Positions 26,864 to 35,208 of a DNA stretch of 64,000 bases are shown here, piece after piece. Below the pieces are notes generated by a model. It saw only the letters and a program-made list of their open reading frames with translations. It ran no database searches and was not told where the DNA came from. Numbering within the stretch: the first letter of the stretch is position 1; each line of letters starts with the position of its first letter. Source of the stretch: Nostoc sp. TCL240-02 (GTDB lineage Bacteria > Cyanobacteriota > Cyanobacteriia > Cyanobacteriales > Nostocaceae); NCBI RefSeq assembly GCF_013343235.1, contig NZ_CP040094.1:1116501-1180500 (forward strand), given 5' to 3'. A program made the position numbers and the translations under genes.

Positions 26864-27087
26864 TACGCAGTTTCTTTTTCATATCCTTTATATTCCTCCC
26901 AAGACACAGTACCATTGATGTGTCTATCTTCTCTAGCTTCTGTAAGAGCTTTTATATCCTCTTCATCCTCTTCATCATCTATACGTTTTAATAGAGTGTG
27001 AATCTCGTCCAAAGTACTGTCATAAGCTTGATTTAGCAGGAAGTTAATATCTTTAATTAATTGTTCACGTTCGTGTTCGGTTTTCAT
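26863..27087 (-). CDS. Antitoxin of a RelE-type toxin-antitoxin pair
   Basis: A 74-residue, strongly acidic helical protein (LLKRIDDEEDEEDIKALTEA; HINGTVSWEEYKGYEKE) of the kind that precedes RelE/ParE toxins in cyanobacteria. GAGGA lies upstream of the ATG at 27087. Its stop overlaps the toxin start by one base, giving translational coupling. The antitoxin frame is intact while its toxin is frameshifted, so it may be an orphan that cross-neutralises other toxins or is simply on the way to loss. Confidence 0.72.
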   Translation of the reverse strand: MKTEHEREQLIKDINFLLNQAYDSTLDEIHTLLKRIDDEEDEEDIKALTEAREDRHINGTVSWEEYKGYEKETA

Positions 27088-27244
27088 TTTTACTCATCCT
27101 CTACAATTAATTCTTTTGACACTTTATCAAATTTGTGAGGCTAGGAACCACTTTTCAGATGATAGTCTCAATATCTTTTTACTGCGAGAGCGTTATGAAC
27201 CAAAGGATTTATTTGATGAAATCAAGGTACATATCAGCTATAAA

Positions 27245-28543
27245 TTAAGGATTGAGCGTGACTGAAGATTGCTGTGAATTGCCCTTAGTGGGAGTTTGAC
27301 CAATTTGCAGTACACCAACTGCGGCAATCAGACAGAGAATGCCTGATAAAATAAACGCTTGTAAATAACTACCCGACCAAGTTCTCAACACTCCGGCTCC
27401 AAATGCTGCTGTGGCTGCACCAAGCTGGTGTCCTGCGACAATCCAACCGAACATCACGCCGACATTTTCTTTACCAAAAGCATTGGCAACAAGGCGGACT
27501 GTCGGTGGTACGGTAGCAATCCAATCAAGCCCATAAAATACGGCGAAAATGGAAAGTCCATAGAAGGAAAAGTTGAAACTGAAGGGTAAGAAAATCAAAG
27601 ACAAACCCCGCAGTCCGTAGTACCAGCATAATAAGTAGCGATTGTTCCATCTGTCAGATAGCCAACCGGACATAGTAGTTCCAAAAAAATCGAATAGTCC
27701 CATGATTGCCAAAAGACCCGCAGCTTTGACTTCCGGGATACCGTGGTCAATACAAGCGGGAATCAGATGAGTTCCAATTAACCCATTTGTGCTAGCGCCA
27801 CAGATAAAAAAGCTACCAAATAACAGCCAGAAGTCGCGCTTACGCATTCCCAGCCAGAGAGCTTTGAGGGTAGAGGCAATGGAATTTGCTCTCGGCTGTG
27901 ATATTTCTACAGTTTCGTTGTTGTCACCAAAGGGTCGCAAACCAACATCCGCCGGACGATCGCGCATAAAGGCTGCGATCGCTGGAATAATTAGAAGTGC
28001 AGCACCAGTCAGAGTCAGAGCAGCAGTTCGCCATCCAAAGCGATCGGCTATTGAGGCCAGTATGGGCAAAAACACCAGTTGTCCTGTGGCTGTACTGGCA
28101 GTTAGGATGCCAAGAACTAAACCCCGCTTTTCAGAAAACCAGCGATTGACAACAATAGCTCCCAAAACCAGGGCGATAACTCCGCTACCAGAACCGACAA
28201 CTACACCCCACAGCAAAACTAACTGCCAAGATGCTGACATCAAAGTAGTTAAACCGACACCGAGAGCAATGACAGCGAGCGAGAATACCATCATCTTGCG
28301 AATGCCGATTCGCTCCATAACTGTGGCAGCAAAAGGCCCAATCAGTCCGTAAAGTACTAAGTTGATGGAGATTGCCAAAGATATAGTTGCTCTACTCCAG
28401 CCAAACTCCTGTTCGAGAGGGACTATAAAAACTCCGGGAGCAGAGCGAATTCCGGCCGCAACTAATAAAGCTAGGAAGGTTAAACCTGCAACGATCCAGC
28501 CATAGTGGAACGAACGACGCGTTAAGAAGGAGGGTAAGGACAT
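27245..28543 (-). CDS. MFS transporter (monocarboxylate-porter-like)
   Basis: A 432-residue transporter with about twelve hydrophobic helices. It begins RRSFHYGWIVAGLTFLALLV, a signature of OxlT/MCT-like major facilitators, and carries the loop motifs GPFAATVMERIGIRKMM and GWLSDRWNNRYLLCW between helices 2-3 and 8-9. The substrate is probably a small organic anion, but that is inference. It neighbours a nitroreductase and an old yellow enzyme gene on the same strand, separated by repeats that likely terminate transcription. Confidence 0.88.
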   Translation of the reverse strand: MSLPSFLTRRSFHYGWIVAGLTFLALLVAAGIRSAPGVFIVPLEQEFGWSRATISLAISINLVLYGLIGPFAATVMERIGIRKMMVFSLAVIALGVGLTTLMSASWQLVLLWGVVVGSGSGVIALVLGAIVVNRWFSEKRGLVLGILTASTATGQLVFLPILASIADRFGWRTAALTLTGAALLIIPAIAAFMRDRPADVGLRPFGDNNETVEISQPRANSIASTLKALWLGMRKRDFWLLFGSFFICGASTNGLIGTHLIPACIDHGIPEVKAAGLLAIMGLFDFFGTTMSGWLSDRWNNRYLLCWYYGLRGLSLIFLPFSFNFSFYGLSIFAVFYGLDWIATVPPTVRLVANAFGKENVGVMFGWIVAGHQLGAATAAFGAGVLRTWSGSYLQAFILSGILCLIAAVGVLQIGQTPTKGNSQQSSVTLNP

Positions 28544-28544
28544 A

Positions 28545-28676
28545 AGTTGGGAATGGGGAACTTGTACTGAGCGCAGTCGAAGTATGGGGAATGGGGCAGA
28601 GGGCAGGGGGCAGGGAGATTAGTTTTCACCTCTGCCTCTTTTCAATTCCCAATTCCCAATTCCTAATTTAAAGAAA
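28545..28676. repeat. GC-skewed hairpin repeat
   Basis: G-rich units (GAATGGGGCAGAGGGCAGGG) and C-rich heptamers (CAATTCCCAATTCCCAATTC) bracket a spacer. It lies between the nitroreductase and MFS genes. Confidence 0.65.
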
Positions 28677-28677
28677 A

Positions 28678-29343
28678 CTACCCTACATAAGGGTTACCGA
28701 TTCTATCCACAGAGACGTTGTGGGAGAATGGCAAACGACCTGGATTTAAGCGTGGTTCGGCTGCATAACCCACGGGAACAACAACAGCGATCGCTAAATC
28801 TGGATTATCCCCAGCACCAATCACTTGTTTTACCTGATCCTCAACCCAACCGTTCATAAAACAAGTGGATAATCCCAAACTTTCTGCCGCTAATACCAAA
28901 TGGGTAGCGGCAATAATGGCATCTTTGATCGCATATTCGCGTCGCTTGTCGCCTAACGTAGCTTGAAATTGCGGGATGGCGGTTTTAAAATAGTTTATTG
29001 TACCTTCATTCCATGCTCCAGTTTCGGCTGCCTGCTTTATAATTGGAGTCAAGTTGTGTTCGGTTGCATTAGGATCGGCAGCAAAAACAAAGGTAACAGG
29101 TGCTTGAATAATTTGCTGTTGATTAAAAGATGCGGCTGACAGTGCTACTTTTTGCGCCTCATCTTGCACAAGAATAATTTGCCAGTCTTGGATGTTATAG
29201 CTGCTGGGCGCTGCCACGGTCAACTCTACCAGTTGCTTGAGCAGTTCTGGGGTAATGGGGTCTGTTTTAAAAGTTTTGATTGAACGGCGTTGAGCGATCG
29301 CACTGGGTACGTCTAAAGGTATGGTTTGGGTGATGGAACTCAT
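28678..29343 (-). CDS. Nitroreductase family protein
   Basis: An FMN-dependent NAD(P)H oxidoreductase of 221 residues. Family marks are the N-terminal AIAQRRSIKTFKTDPI (FMN phosphate-binding Arg/Ser), APSSYNIQDWQIILVQD near 50, and LVLAAESLGLSTCFMNGW followed by VVPVGYAAE at the C-terminus. It likely reduces nitro compounds or quinones. It is one of several flavin or NAD(P)H enzymes between 25.7 and 32.4 kb, suggesting a detoxification neighbourhood. Confidence 0.92.
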   Translation of the reverse strand: MSSITQTIPLDVPSAIAQRRSIKTFKTDPITPELLKQLVELTVAAPSSYNIQDWQIILVQDEAQKVALSAASFNQQQIIQAPVTFVFAADPNATEHNLTPIIKQAAETGAWNEGTINYFKTAIPQFQATLGDKRREYAIKDAIIAATHLVLAAESLGLSTCFMNGWVEDQVKQVIGAGDNPDLAIAVVVPVGYAAEPRLNPGRLPFSHNVSVDRIGNPYVG

Positions 29344-29474
29344 GAGATTCTCCTGATAGTTGAGTTATGACCAAATAATTCGTAATTCCTAATTAGGATA
29401 CAAATGAATCTATTTATTCATGAAACAAAAATAAAAATTATTCCTTGTTTCCGAACAAAAGTCAGAATTACGAA

Positions 29475-29512
29475 TTACGTTAGCGTAGCGGTAGCGAGGA
29501 ACGAGCGTCACT
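29475..29512. repeat. Dispersed TAGCGTAGCGGTAGCGAGG repeat
   Basis: Short GC-rich dispersed repeat of the GTAGCG type, ending at the stop codon of the old yellow enzyme gene. Related motifs appear near 23,800 and 55,420. Confidence 0.5.
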
Positions 29513-30623
29513 ACGCCTTAGCTACTGCCTCATTAGCAGCCGACCAAAATGGATAGTCTGTATATCCTTGTTCACCGCCACCATAAAAGGTTGCTTGATT
29601 TGCTTCATTTAGTGGTGCATTTAAAGCCAAGCGTCGGGGTAAATCTGGATTTGATATAAATAATGTGCCAAAGGCAACTAAATCTGCTGCTTTGCTTGCT
29701 AGCACTGCATCGCCTTTTTCACGAGTATAACCACCATTGACGATGAGTGTACCTGTAAAGCGATCGCGTATATGACTGGTGGGTACAATTATCCCCCCAT
29801 GTCTAATATCTGCCTCTGTTGCTTCATAAATATGCAGATATGCCAAATTAAACTGGTTCAACGCTTGAGTTGCATAACCGAATGTCTCTAGGGGATTGGA
29901 GTCACCTATATCGTTAAAAGTCCCACTGGGAGAGAAACGTACCCCGACTCGGTTAGAATCCCACACACTAATTACTGCTTCTGTCACTTCCAACAGGAAT
30001 CGGGCGCGATTCTCAATGGAACCCCCATATTTATCTGTACGTTGATTGGTGCGATCGCGGAGAAATTGATCTATTAAATAACCATTAGCTGAGTGAATTT
30101 CTACCCCATCAAACCCAGCCGCTAGAGCATTTGCCGCTCCCTGACGGTACTGTTCTACTATCTGCGGTATTTCTGAAGTTTCTAAAGCACGGGGTGTAAC
30201 ATAGGGTTTTGGCCCCTCATAAGTTGATGCCTCACCTTTAGGAGTAATGGCAGAAGGTGCTACAGGTAAAGCTCCATTTGGTTGTAAGTCAGGATGGGAA
30301 ATTCTGCCTACGTGCCATAGTTGCAGGAAAATTCTTCCTCCCTCCTGATGTACGGCATCAGTTATTAACTTCCATCCTTCCACTTGTTCTGGTGAATGAA
30401 TTCCTGGTGTAGCAGGATAACCCTGTCCTTCAGGAGTTACCTGTGTTGCTTCAGAAATAATCAGTCCGGCGGAAGCACGTTGAGCGTAGTAGGTAGCATT
30501 AAGTTCGTATGGTACGTTTCCCTCACTTGCCCGGTTTCGGGTTAGGGGTGCCATCACAATCCGATTAGGGAGTTCCAAATTACCTAATTGGTAAGAAGAG
30601 AATAAGTTGATATTACTAGTCAT
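29511..30623 (-). CDS. Old yellow enzyme family alkene reductase (NemA-like)
   Basis: A 370-residue TIM-barrel flavoprotein that reduces activated C=C bonds and nitrate esters with NAD(P)H. Signatures: LPNRIVMAPLTRNRA at the N-terminus, LQLWHVGRISHPDLQPNG, GFDGVEIHSANGYLIDQFL with the active-site His and Asn, and RTDKYGGSIENRARFLLEV. I chose the ATG at 30623, which has GGAG upstream and gives the normal family start. Upstream lies a MITE that may separate it from its ancestral promoter. Confidence 0.93.
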   Translation of the reverse strand: MTSNINLFSSYQLGNLELPNRIVMAPLTRNRASEGNVPYELNATYYAQRASAGLIISEATQVTPEGQGYPATPGIHSPEQVEGWKLITDAVHQEGGRIFLQLWHVGRISHPDLQPNGALPVAPSAITPKGEASTYEGPKPYVTPRALETSEIPQIVEQYRQGAANALAAGFDGVEIHSANGYLIDQFLRDRTNQRTDKYGGSIENRARFLLEVTEAVISVWDSNRVGVRFSPSGTFNDIGDSNPLETFGYATQALNQFNLAYLHIYEATEADIRHGGIIVPTSHIRDRFTGTLIVNGGYTREKGDAVLASKAADLVAFGTLFISNPDLPRRLALNAPLNEANQATFYGGGEQGYTDYPFWSAANEAVAKA

Positions 30624-30670
30624 GTTATTTTGCTCCAATTCAAAATTCAAAGTTCAGAACCACATAGCTG

Positions 30671-30824
30671 GGAGATAAGACAATACGATTCGGATAAGGT
30701 TTTTTGATAACACGCCCTAGATTGCAAAGACGCAATAAATCGTCGTCTTTACAATAATCAGTCCTTTATAGAGACGGCGATTTATCGCGTCTCTTGCCTT
30801 AACCAAACCGTATTGGGAGATAAG
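30671..30824. mobile_element. 135-bp MITE with 9-bp target-site duplication
   Basis: Imperfect 19-bp terminal inverted repeats: CAATACGATTCGGATAAGG (30681-30699) and CCTTAACCAAACCGTATTG (30797-30815), with three mismatches. GGAGATAAG occurs on both outer sides (30671-30679 and 30816-30824). Inside are two hairpins (AAAGACG..CGTCTTT and GAGACG..CGTCTC). No ORF is present, so it is non-autonomous. Confidence 0.75.
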
Positions 30825-31041
30825 GGCAGGGCTATGCTATTCTCATTTAGCCTACCTCGTGTCTTCCTCGATAAATTCTCAGTCTAATAGCAAAAGTCTC
30901 TAAAGACCACTAAGAAAAGGTTATTGTCCGTTTTAAGGTACTCAAAAACTTTAGTTATGGGCAGTTTATTTCTAAAAAGAAATAGTCTTGAAAACAAGAA
31001 AAAAGTCTTTCCAATACCCAACTTTGTGTGCAGTTCATTCA
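30825..31041. other. Spacer between SDR and MITE
   Basis: AT-rich spacer after the SDR gene's 3' end. No gene or named site seen. Confidence 0.4.
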
Positions 31042-31836
31042 CTAAACAATCGACCGAATAACACCACCATCTACCCGCAAAGCTGCACCATTAGTTGCTG
31101 AAGCTATAGGGCTAGAAAGATAAACTACGATCGCTGCTACTTCTTCATTAGTTGCAAAGCGTTTGATTAGGGAACTTGGACGCACATTTTGAAAAAACTC
31201 AGTCTCAACTTCTGCTGGACTAATCCCACGTTCCTGCGCCAGGTTGATAATAAACTCTTCAACTCCTTCTGAGCGGGTTGGCCCGGGGAGGACAGAGTTT
31301 ACAGTAACTCCAGTTCCGACAGTCATTTCTGCTAGACCTCGTGCAATAGCAAGCTGCGCTGTCTTAGTTGTGCCATAGTGAATCATTTCCACTGGGATCT
31401 GAATCGCAGATTCGCTGGAGATAAAGATTATCCGCCCCCAGTTTTGCTCTAGCTGCTTTTGCAGATATTGCCGACTCAAACGGACTCCACTGAGAACGTT
31501 AACCTGAAATATGTTTAACCAGTCTTCATCTGTAATATCAAAGAAGGTTTTTGGCTCATAAATACCCACATTATTAATCAGGATATCAACGTGAGGAACT
31601 TTTTGAAAGAGTTCCTCTACCCCTGATGCAGTACTTGTGTCAGCAACAACACCAGAAACTTTCGCTTCAGGTGTACTTTGTTGAATTTTAGCGATCGCTT
31701 GGGCTACTCTTTCCTCAGATCGACCATTGACAATTACTGATGCACCTTCTTGAGCTAACGCTTGGGCGCTAGCCAAACCAATACCTGCGGTTGAACCACT
31801 CACCAACGCCGATTTACCATGCAATTTCAAGTCCAT
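31042..31836 (-). CDS. SDR family NAD(P)-dependent oxidoreductase
   Basis: A classical short-chain dehydrogenase of 264 residues. It shows the TGxxxGxG-like SGSTAGIGLASAQALAQEGA near 14, NNVGIYEP near 88, catalytic Ser in IIFISSESAIQIPVE, and the YGTTKTAQL active-site Tyr/Lys near 155. The C-terminal AAIVVYLSSPIASATNGAAL is typical. The substrate is unknown. The trxA2 gene lies 204 bases upstream on the same strand, separated by a hairpin repeat. Confidence 0.93.
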   Translation of the reverse strand: MDLKLHGKSALVSGSTAGIGLASAQALAQEGASVIVNGRSEERVAQAIAKIQQSTPEAKVSGVVADTSTASGVEELFQKVPHVDILINNVGIYEPKTFFDITDEDWLNIFQVNVLSGVRLSRQYLQKQLEQNWGRIIFISSESAIQIPVEMIHYGTTKTAQLAIARGLAEMTVGTGVTVNSVLPGPTRSEGVEEFIINLAQERGISPAEVETEFFQNVRPSSLIKRFATNEEVAAIVVYLSSPIASATNGAALRVDGGVIRSIV

Positions 31837-31864
31837 TTTGCTCTTTCCCCATTAGTTGAAACAG

Positions 31865-32035
31865 AATGCCCTGGGATTGGTGACTGGGGACTGGGGAGCA
31901 GAGGGGCAAGGGGAGGCAGGGGAAGCAGGGGAGAAGGAAGTTACAGTAAGTTTTTCCCCTCTGCCCCTATGCCTTCTGCCCCTCTGCTTCTTTCTTGTGC
32001 CCCATGCCCCATACCCAATGCCCAATTCCCTTAGC
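31865..32035. repeat. GC-skewed hairpin repeat
   Basis: G-rich (GGGGCAAGGGGAGGCAGGGG) then C-rich (TGCCCCTATGCCTTCTGCCC) halves, ending in CCCAATG/CCCAATT heptamers. It lies directly downstream of trxA2 and likely terminates it. Confidence 0.7.
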
Positions 32036-32040
32036 TTAGA

Positions 32041-32364
32041 TTAAAGATGCTGTGCTAAGGTTTTATTCAAGGTAGTTTTTGGAACTGCCCCTACGACAGT
32101 ATCGACCTGGCGACCTCCTTTAAAAACCATCAGCGTCGGAATGCTGCGAATTCCATAATGGCTAGCGACAGTAGGATTCTGATCTGTGTTCAGCTTCACA
32201 AATTTCACCTGTCCTTCGTATTCCGCAGCAACTTCATCGACCACTGGGCCTACCATCCGGCAAGGGCCGCACCACGGGGCCCAAAAGTCTACTAAGACCG
32301 GAATCTCACTTTCCAAGACTTCTTGCTTGAATGTGGCTTCTGTGACATTTGTAATGGATGACAT
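32041..32364 (-). CDS. trxA2: Thioredoxin A2
   Basis: A 107-residue thioredoxin with the canonical [18 protein letters not shown] active site (Cys32 and Cys35), and the [12 protein letters not shown] loop. It reduces protein disulfides in the cytoplasm. It is divergent from an ArsR-type regulator with vicinal cysteines. In Anabaena sp. PCC 7120 the regulator RexT represses trxA2 and is inactivated by peroxide; this arrangement matches that pair, so I use the same symbol. A 17-bp palindrome sits 26 bases upstream of the start. Confidence 0.9.
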   Translation of the reverse strand: MSSITNVTEATFKQEVLESEIPVLVDFWAPWCGPCRMVGPVVDEVAAEYEGQVKFVKLNTDQNPTVASHYGIRSIPTLMVFKGGRQVDTVVGAVPKTTLNKTLAQHL

Positions 32365-32390
32365 AAATTGCCTTCCTAGTTAATTCTATA

Positions 32391-32407
32391 ATTCGATAAT
32401 ATCGAAT
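32391..32407. promoter_or_regulatory. Palindromic operator between trxA2 and rexT
   Basis: Perfect palindrome ATTCGATA-A-TATCGAAT in the 80-base divergent spacer. ArsR dimers bind such sites, so it is the best candidate for RexT binding. Confidence 0.65.
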
Positions 32408-32444
32408 AATCAAAATATATGCCACTTGATGAGATAATGCAACT

Positions 32445-32795
32445 ATGAGATTTCTTTATCATCCAGATAGAAAAAATATTTCTTTACCGGGAGTGCTGTA
32501 TGCATTGGGCGATCCAGTGCGGCTAGAGATTGTGCGGCTGTTGGCGACAGAGGGGGAACAATGCTGTGCCCAGTTTGATTTTGCGATCGCTAAGTCTACG
32601 ATGTCCAATCATTTTAAGATTTTGCGGGAGTCGGGGATAATCTTTACACGTAAAGAAGGGACACATCACATTAATATTCTGCGGCGTGAAGATTTAGAGA
32701 TGCTGTTTCCAGGGTTACTGGATGCGGTATTGAAAGCGGCTCAACCATTGCCTGTTAACCCTGCGAGTGATAAACAAACGGTTTCAAGGATTTAG
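32445..32795 (+). CDS. rexT: RexT-like redox-sensing ArsR-family repressor
   Basis: A 116-residue ArsR/SmtB winged-helix regulator. The N-terminal helix ALGDPVRLEIVRLLATEGE leads to Cys40-Cys41 (EQCCAQFD), and the recognition helix is AIAKSTMSNHFKILRESGII with wing RKEGTHHIN. Adjacent Cys40-Cys41 is the peroxide-sensing disulfide pair described for Nostoc RexT. There is no metal-site cysteine motif typical of SmtB. It is divergent from trxA2, with a palindromic site between. Peroxide should release repression of trxA2. Confidence 0.88.
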   Translation: MRFLYHPDRKNISLPGVLYALGDPVRLEIVRLLATEGEQCCAQFDFAIAKSTMSNHFKILRESGIIFTRKEGTHHINILRREDLEMLFPGLLDAVLKAAQPLPVNPASDKQTVSRI

Positions 32796-32823
32796 GAATG
32801 GGGAATGGGCGATCGCTATCTGT

Positions 32824-33627
32824 TTAAGAATTTTCTTGTTTTTGAATTTGTGTTTCTAAATCAGCAAAGATATCATGTTGTTCTCGAAAAGTCCTTGGAG
32901 TATAAGATAAACCTAAATCTGTAGAGAGTAAATCAATCCCATCGATAATTTTGGGTATCTGAATTCGATCTACTTGCAGGCTAAGAAAGCATTTCTCTCT
33001 GTAATCTGGTCTTTCTTGGAATAGTGCGATCGCTCTTTCCAAAGGGCGCATAACCTGATATGCTTTTTCAGCCTTCTCAATTGATGCTTGAGGAATTGGA
33101 GATTGCAGCCTGAGAATTGCTAAATCGATTAAATCTCTTGCTTCAACACTGTCATCCGCGTAACGGTCAGAATTTGGCAGCAGCTTAGAGGTAAAACAGT
33201 CATTGAAGCTTAAGCAGGGAACAACTGACCAGTTTAGATATCTTGGTGGATCTAGTTGAAAACGAGTTTCGGCAATAATTTCCGTTTTAATCGGCACATC
33301 ATCTACAAAAACTATCATCCGAATTCCATATTGGTCAGTTGTACTACGTCCAACTTGGATTTTACTTAAATCACGAAATAATGCTTCATGTCCACCCTCA
33401 AATACCACTGTACGTAAATATTTATAGCCTTCTGTACCAACTGGAGAAATAAAATCAACATCCTTACTCCAGCGATATTCTTCAAACTCAAATGCAAGAA
33501 GGGTTCCGCCACCGAAGTACTTGTACTGAGTGAAGCCGAAGTAAGCAGAACCCTTCCTAAGTATGTCAGTATCTAAGCATTCAAGAACTGTGAGAATTTT
33601 ATTATGGTGTTCAAACCTGGAAGTCAT
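32824..33627 (-). CDS. AbiEii/AbiGii-type nucleotidyltransferase toxin
   Basis: A 267-residue protein of the AbiEii nucleotidyltransferase toxin family (DUF1814). The active-site pattern is visible: FGGGTLLAFEFEEYRWSKDV followed by DF (GG..L, then D-V-D) near residues 38-57. KTEIIAETRF and the later AIALFQERPDY helix fit the family. AbiE toxins add nucleotides to RNA acceptors such as tRNA. The ATG at 33627 overlaps the upstream antitoxin stop as ATGA, indicating translational coupling; an in-frame TTG at 33633 is an alternative start. Confidence 0.82.
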   Translation of the reverse strand: MTSRFEHHNKILTVLECLDTDILRKGSAYFGFTQYKYFGGGTLLAFEFEEYRWSKDVDFISPVGTEGYKYLRTVVFEGGHEALFRDLSKIQVGRSTTDQYGIRMIVFVDDVPIKTEIIAETRFQLDPPRYLNWSVVPCLSFNDCFTSKLLPNSDRYADDSVEARDLIDLAILRLQSPIPQASIEKAEKAYQVMRPLERAIALFQERPDYREKCFLSLQVDRIQIPKIIDGIDLLSTDLGLSYTPRTFREQHDIFADLETQIQKQENS

Positions 33628-33860
33628 AAACAAACTTGTAACCAGGATTTATACCGTCTAGCGAGTTCCTGAAGAAAATTTAGTTCTTCACCCTCAAGAT
33701 TATTAAATAGGTTGCGATATTGCCAGCCACGCTCGTAGCGACTCAGCATTTCTTCTAAAGTAAACCGATATACATCCGCAGTTTGCCAACAAATTGATTC
33801 CAAAAAAGGCAGCTTTTTAGGGACAATAACAGGATTATTTTTTGGTGTTGCGGTTGTCAT
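33624..33860 (-). CDS. Cognate antitoxin of the AbiEii-type pair
   Basis: A 78-residue protein (FTLEEMLSRYERGWQYRNLF; FLQELARRYKSWL) of the small helical class that commonly precedes AbiEii toxins in cyanobacteria. It is not the full AbiEi winged-helix protein, so autoregulation may differ. The stop overlaps the toxin start by four bases. I chose the ATG at 33860; an upstream in-frame start exists at 33875. Confidence 0.7.
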   Translation of the reverse strand: MTTATPKNNPVIVPKKLPFLESICWQTADVYRFTLEEMLSRYERGWQYRNLFNNLEGEELNFLQELARRYKSWLQVCL

Positions 33861-33918
33861 AATTCTTTTAATCAATCACTGTCGGCTTACTTCAATTTTA
33901 TCCCAATTATAAATTATC

Positions 33919-35136
33919 CTAACTGGGGTAAACTCTTCCTTTCCAAGCGCCGCCGCGTCCTTGCCAGTGACGCAGTGCTGAGTCTAAAGTCATCAGGGTA
34001 TAGAGAAACGCGATCGCAGGTAAACTAAAGGCTAACCAGGGAGAACATTTATAAAAGCGGATTGTCGGGTAGTAAGCGAAACTCATCAACAGCCATCCCA
34101 ATAAACCCATAAGTGCGATCGCCCAATTGCTCCAAACTGCACCTAGAATTACACATATAGGTGGAACTAGATAAATCAGAGGCATTCCTACTAAAGTGCC
34201 TAATAGTAGTAATTGAGAATAGTTTAGTTGGGTATAGGCAGTACGAGCAACCATATCCCAAATCGTCGCCAGCGAGTCATAGGGACGCAGACTCCGAGTC
34301 AAGCTACTCAATCCTAGCCAGATACGTCCTTTAGTGGGAACTGGGGATTGGGAAAACTCTTCCCTAGTCTCCAGTCCCCAGTCTCCAGTCCCTCTTTTAA
34401 CAACCTGAGCTAGGGCACAATCGTCGATTAAAGCTTGGCGAATCACTTGAATGCCTCCAATTCGCTCTAAAGCTTCACGGGCGATCAGAATAGATCCCCC
34501 AGCTGCTCCTGCTGTGGGATTGTTGGGATTATTAACCCAGCGAAAGGGATAGAGTTTTTGGAAGAAAAAGACGAAAGCCGGAATCAAAAGTTTTTCCCAA
34601 AAGCTTTCACACCTAAGTCGCACCATTACCGAAACCAAGTCTAAATCTTCTTGGACAGCTTTTGCAACGAGTCGGCGAAGATTACCAGGATCATGTTCGA
34701 TATCTGCGTCGGTCAGGAAAAAATAATCAGGTGTGAATTTACTGGCGCTCTTTATACCTTGCTCAACAGCCCAAAGTTTGCCCGACCAACCAGCAGGCAG
34801 TGATTCACCTGAAATAATATGCAATTGCTGGGGTTTACCTACAGCGTGTGCAACCCCTTCGGCGAAATTTGCTGTCCGGTCTGTGCTGCGATCGTCTACT
34901 AAGAACACGTTGAAAGAACCAGGATAATCTTGGAGTAGGAGCGATCGCAAGCTAGTTGGGATGAACTCAGCTTCGTTACGCGCTGGAACGACGACACAAA
35001 CCACAGGTAAAGATTGTAGCTGAGTTTCTGTAACCTCTAATTGCTGGTCTGTCCGCCAAAACTGTCCCCAAAAACACAGTAATCCCAACCAAATTGTCAA
35101 GGATAAGAGCATCAATCCTAATAAAATTACACCCAT
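33919..35136 (-). CDS. hpnB: Hopene-associated glycosyltransferase HpnB with in-frame repeat insertion
   Basis: A GT2-family glycosyltransferase of 405 residues matching the hopene-associated HpnB group. It has an N-terminal membrane helix, VVPARNEAEFIPTSLRSLL, FLVDDRSTD (DD motif near 81), FLTDADIEHD (DXD near 144), GGSILIAREALERIGG, and C-terminal helices. Residues about 250-269 (GDWGLETREEFSQSPVP) are encoded by GGGACT/CCAGTCC repeat units (34332-34394) like the intergenic STRRs, splitting VKRG from RIWLGL. The insertion keeps frame. It is linked to shc at 40433. Confidence 0.85.
   Translation of the reverse strand: MGVILLGLMLLSLTIWLGLLCFWGQFWRTDQQLEVTETQLQSLPVVCVVVPARNEAEFIPTSLRSLLLQDYPGSFNVFLVDDRSTDRTANFAEGVAHAVGKPQQLHIISGESLPAGWSGKLWAVEQGIKSASKFTPDYFFLTDADIEHDPGNLRRLVAKAVQEDLDLVSVMVRLRCESFWEKLLIPAFVFFFQKLYPFRWVNNPNNPTAGAAGGSILIAREALERIGGIQVIRQALIDDCALAQVVKRGTGDWGLETREEFSQSPVPTKGRIWLGLSSLTRSLRPYDSLATIWDMVARTAYTQLNYSQLLLLGTLVGMPLIYLVPPICVILGAVWSNWAIALMGLLGWLLMSFAYYPTIRFYKCSPWLAFSLPAIAFLYTLMTLDSALRHWQGRGGAWKGRVYPS
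34332..34394. repeat. STRR-type repeat inside hpnB
   Basis: Heptamer-like units (GGGAACTGGGGATTGGGA; then AGTCTCCAGTCCCCAGTCTC) in inverted arrangement, the same type as the intergenic repeats here. It lies within the hpnB coding frame and adds about 20 residues without a stop. Confidence 0.75.
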
Positions 35137-35208
35137 GACCGCCGCTATCTCTCTGTACAGAATCCAAAATCACTTTACCCTGGTATAGGCGATCGCTTAT
35201 ATCTGAAA

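Noticed and set aside
31819..32044. Plus-strand frames of 62-71 codons downstream of trxA2
   Set aside because: They consist of low-complexity Gly/Ser/Pro from the GC-skewed repeat.
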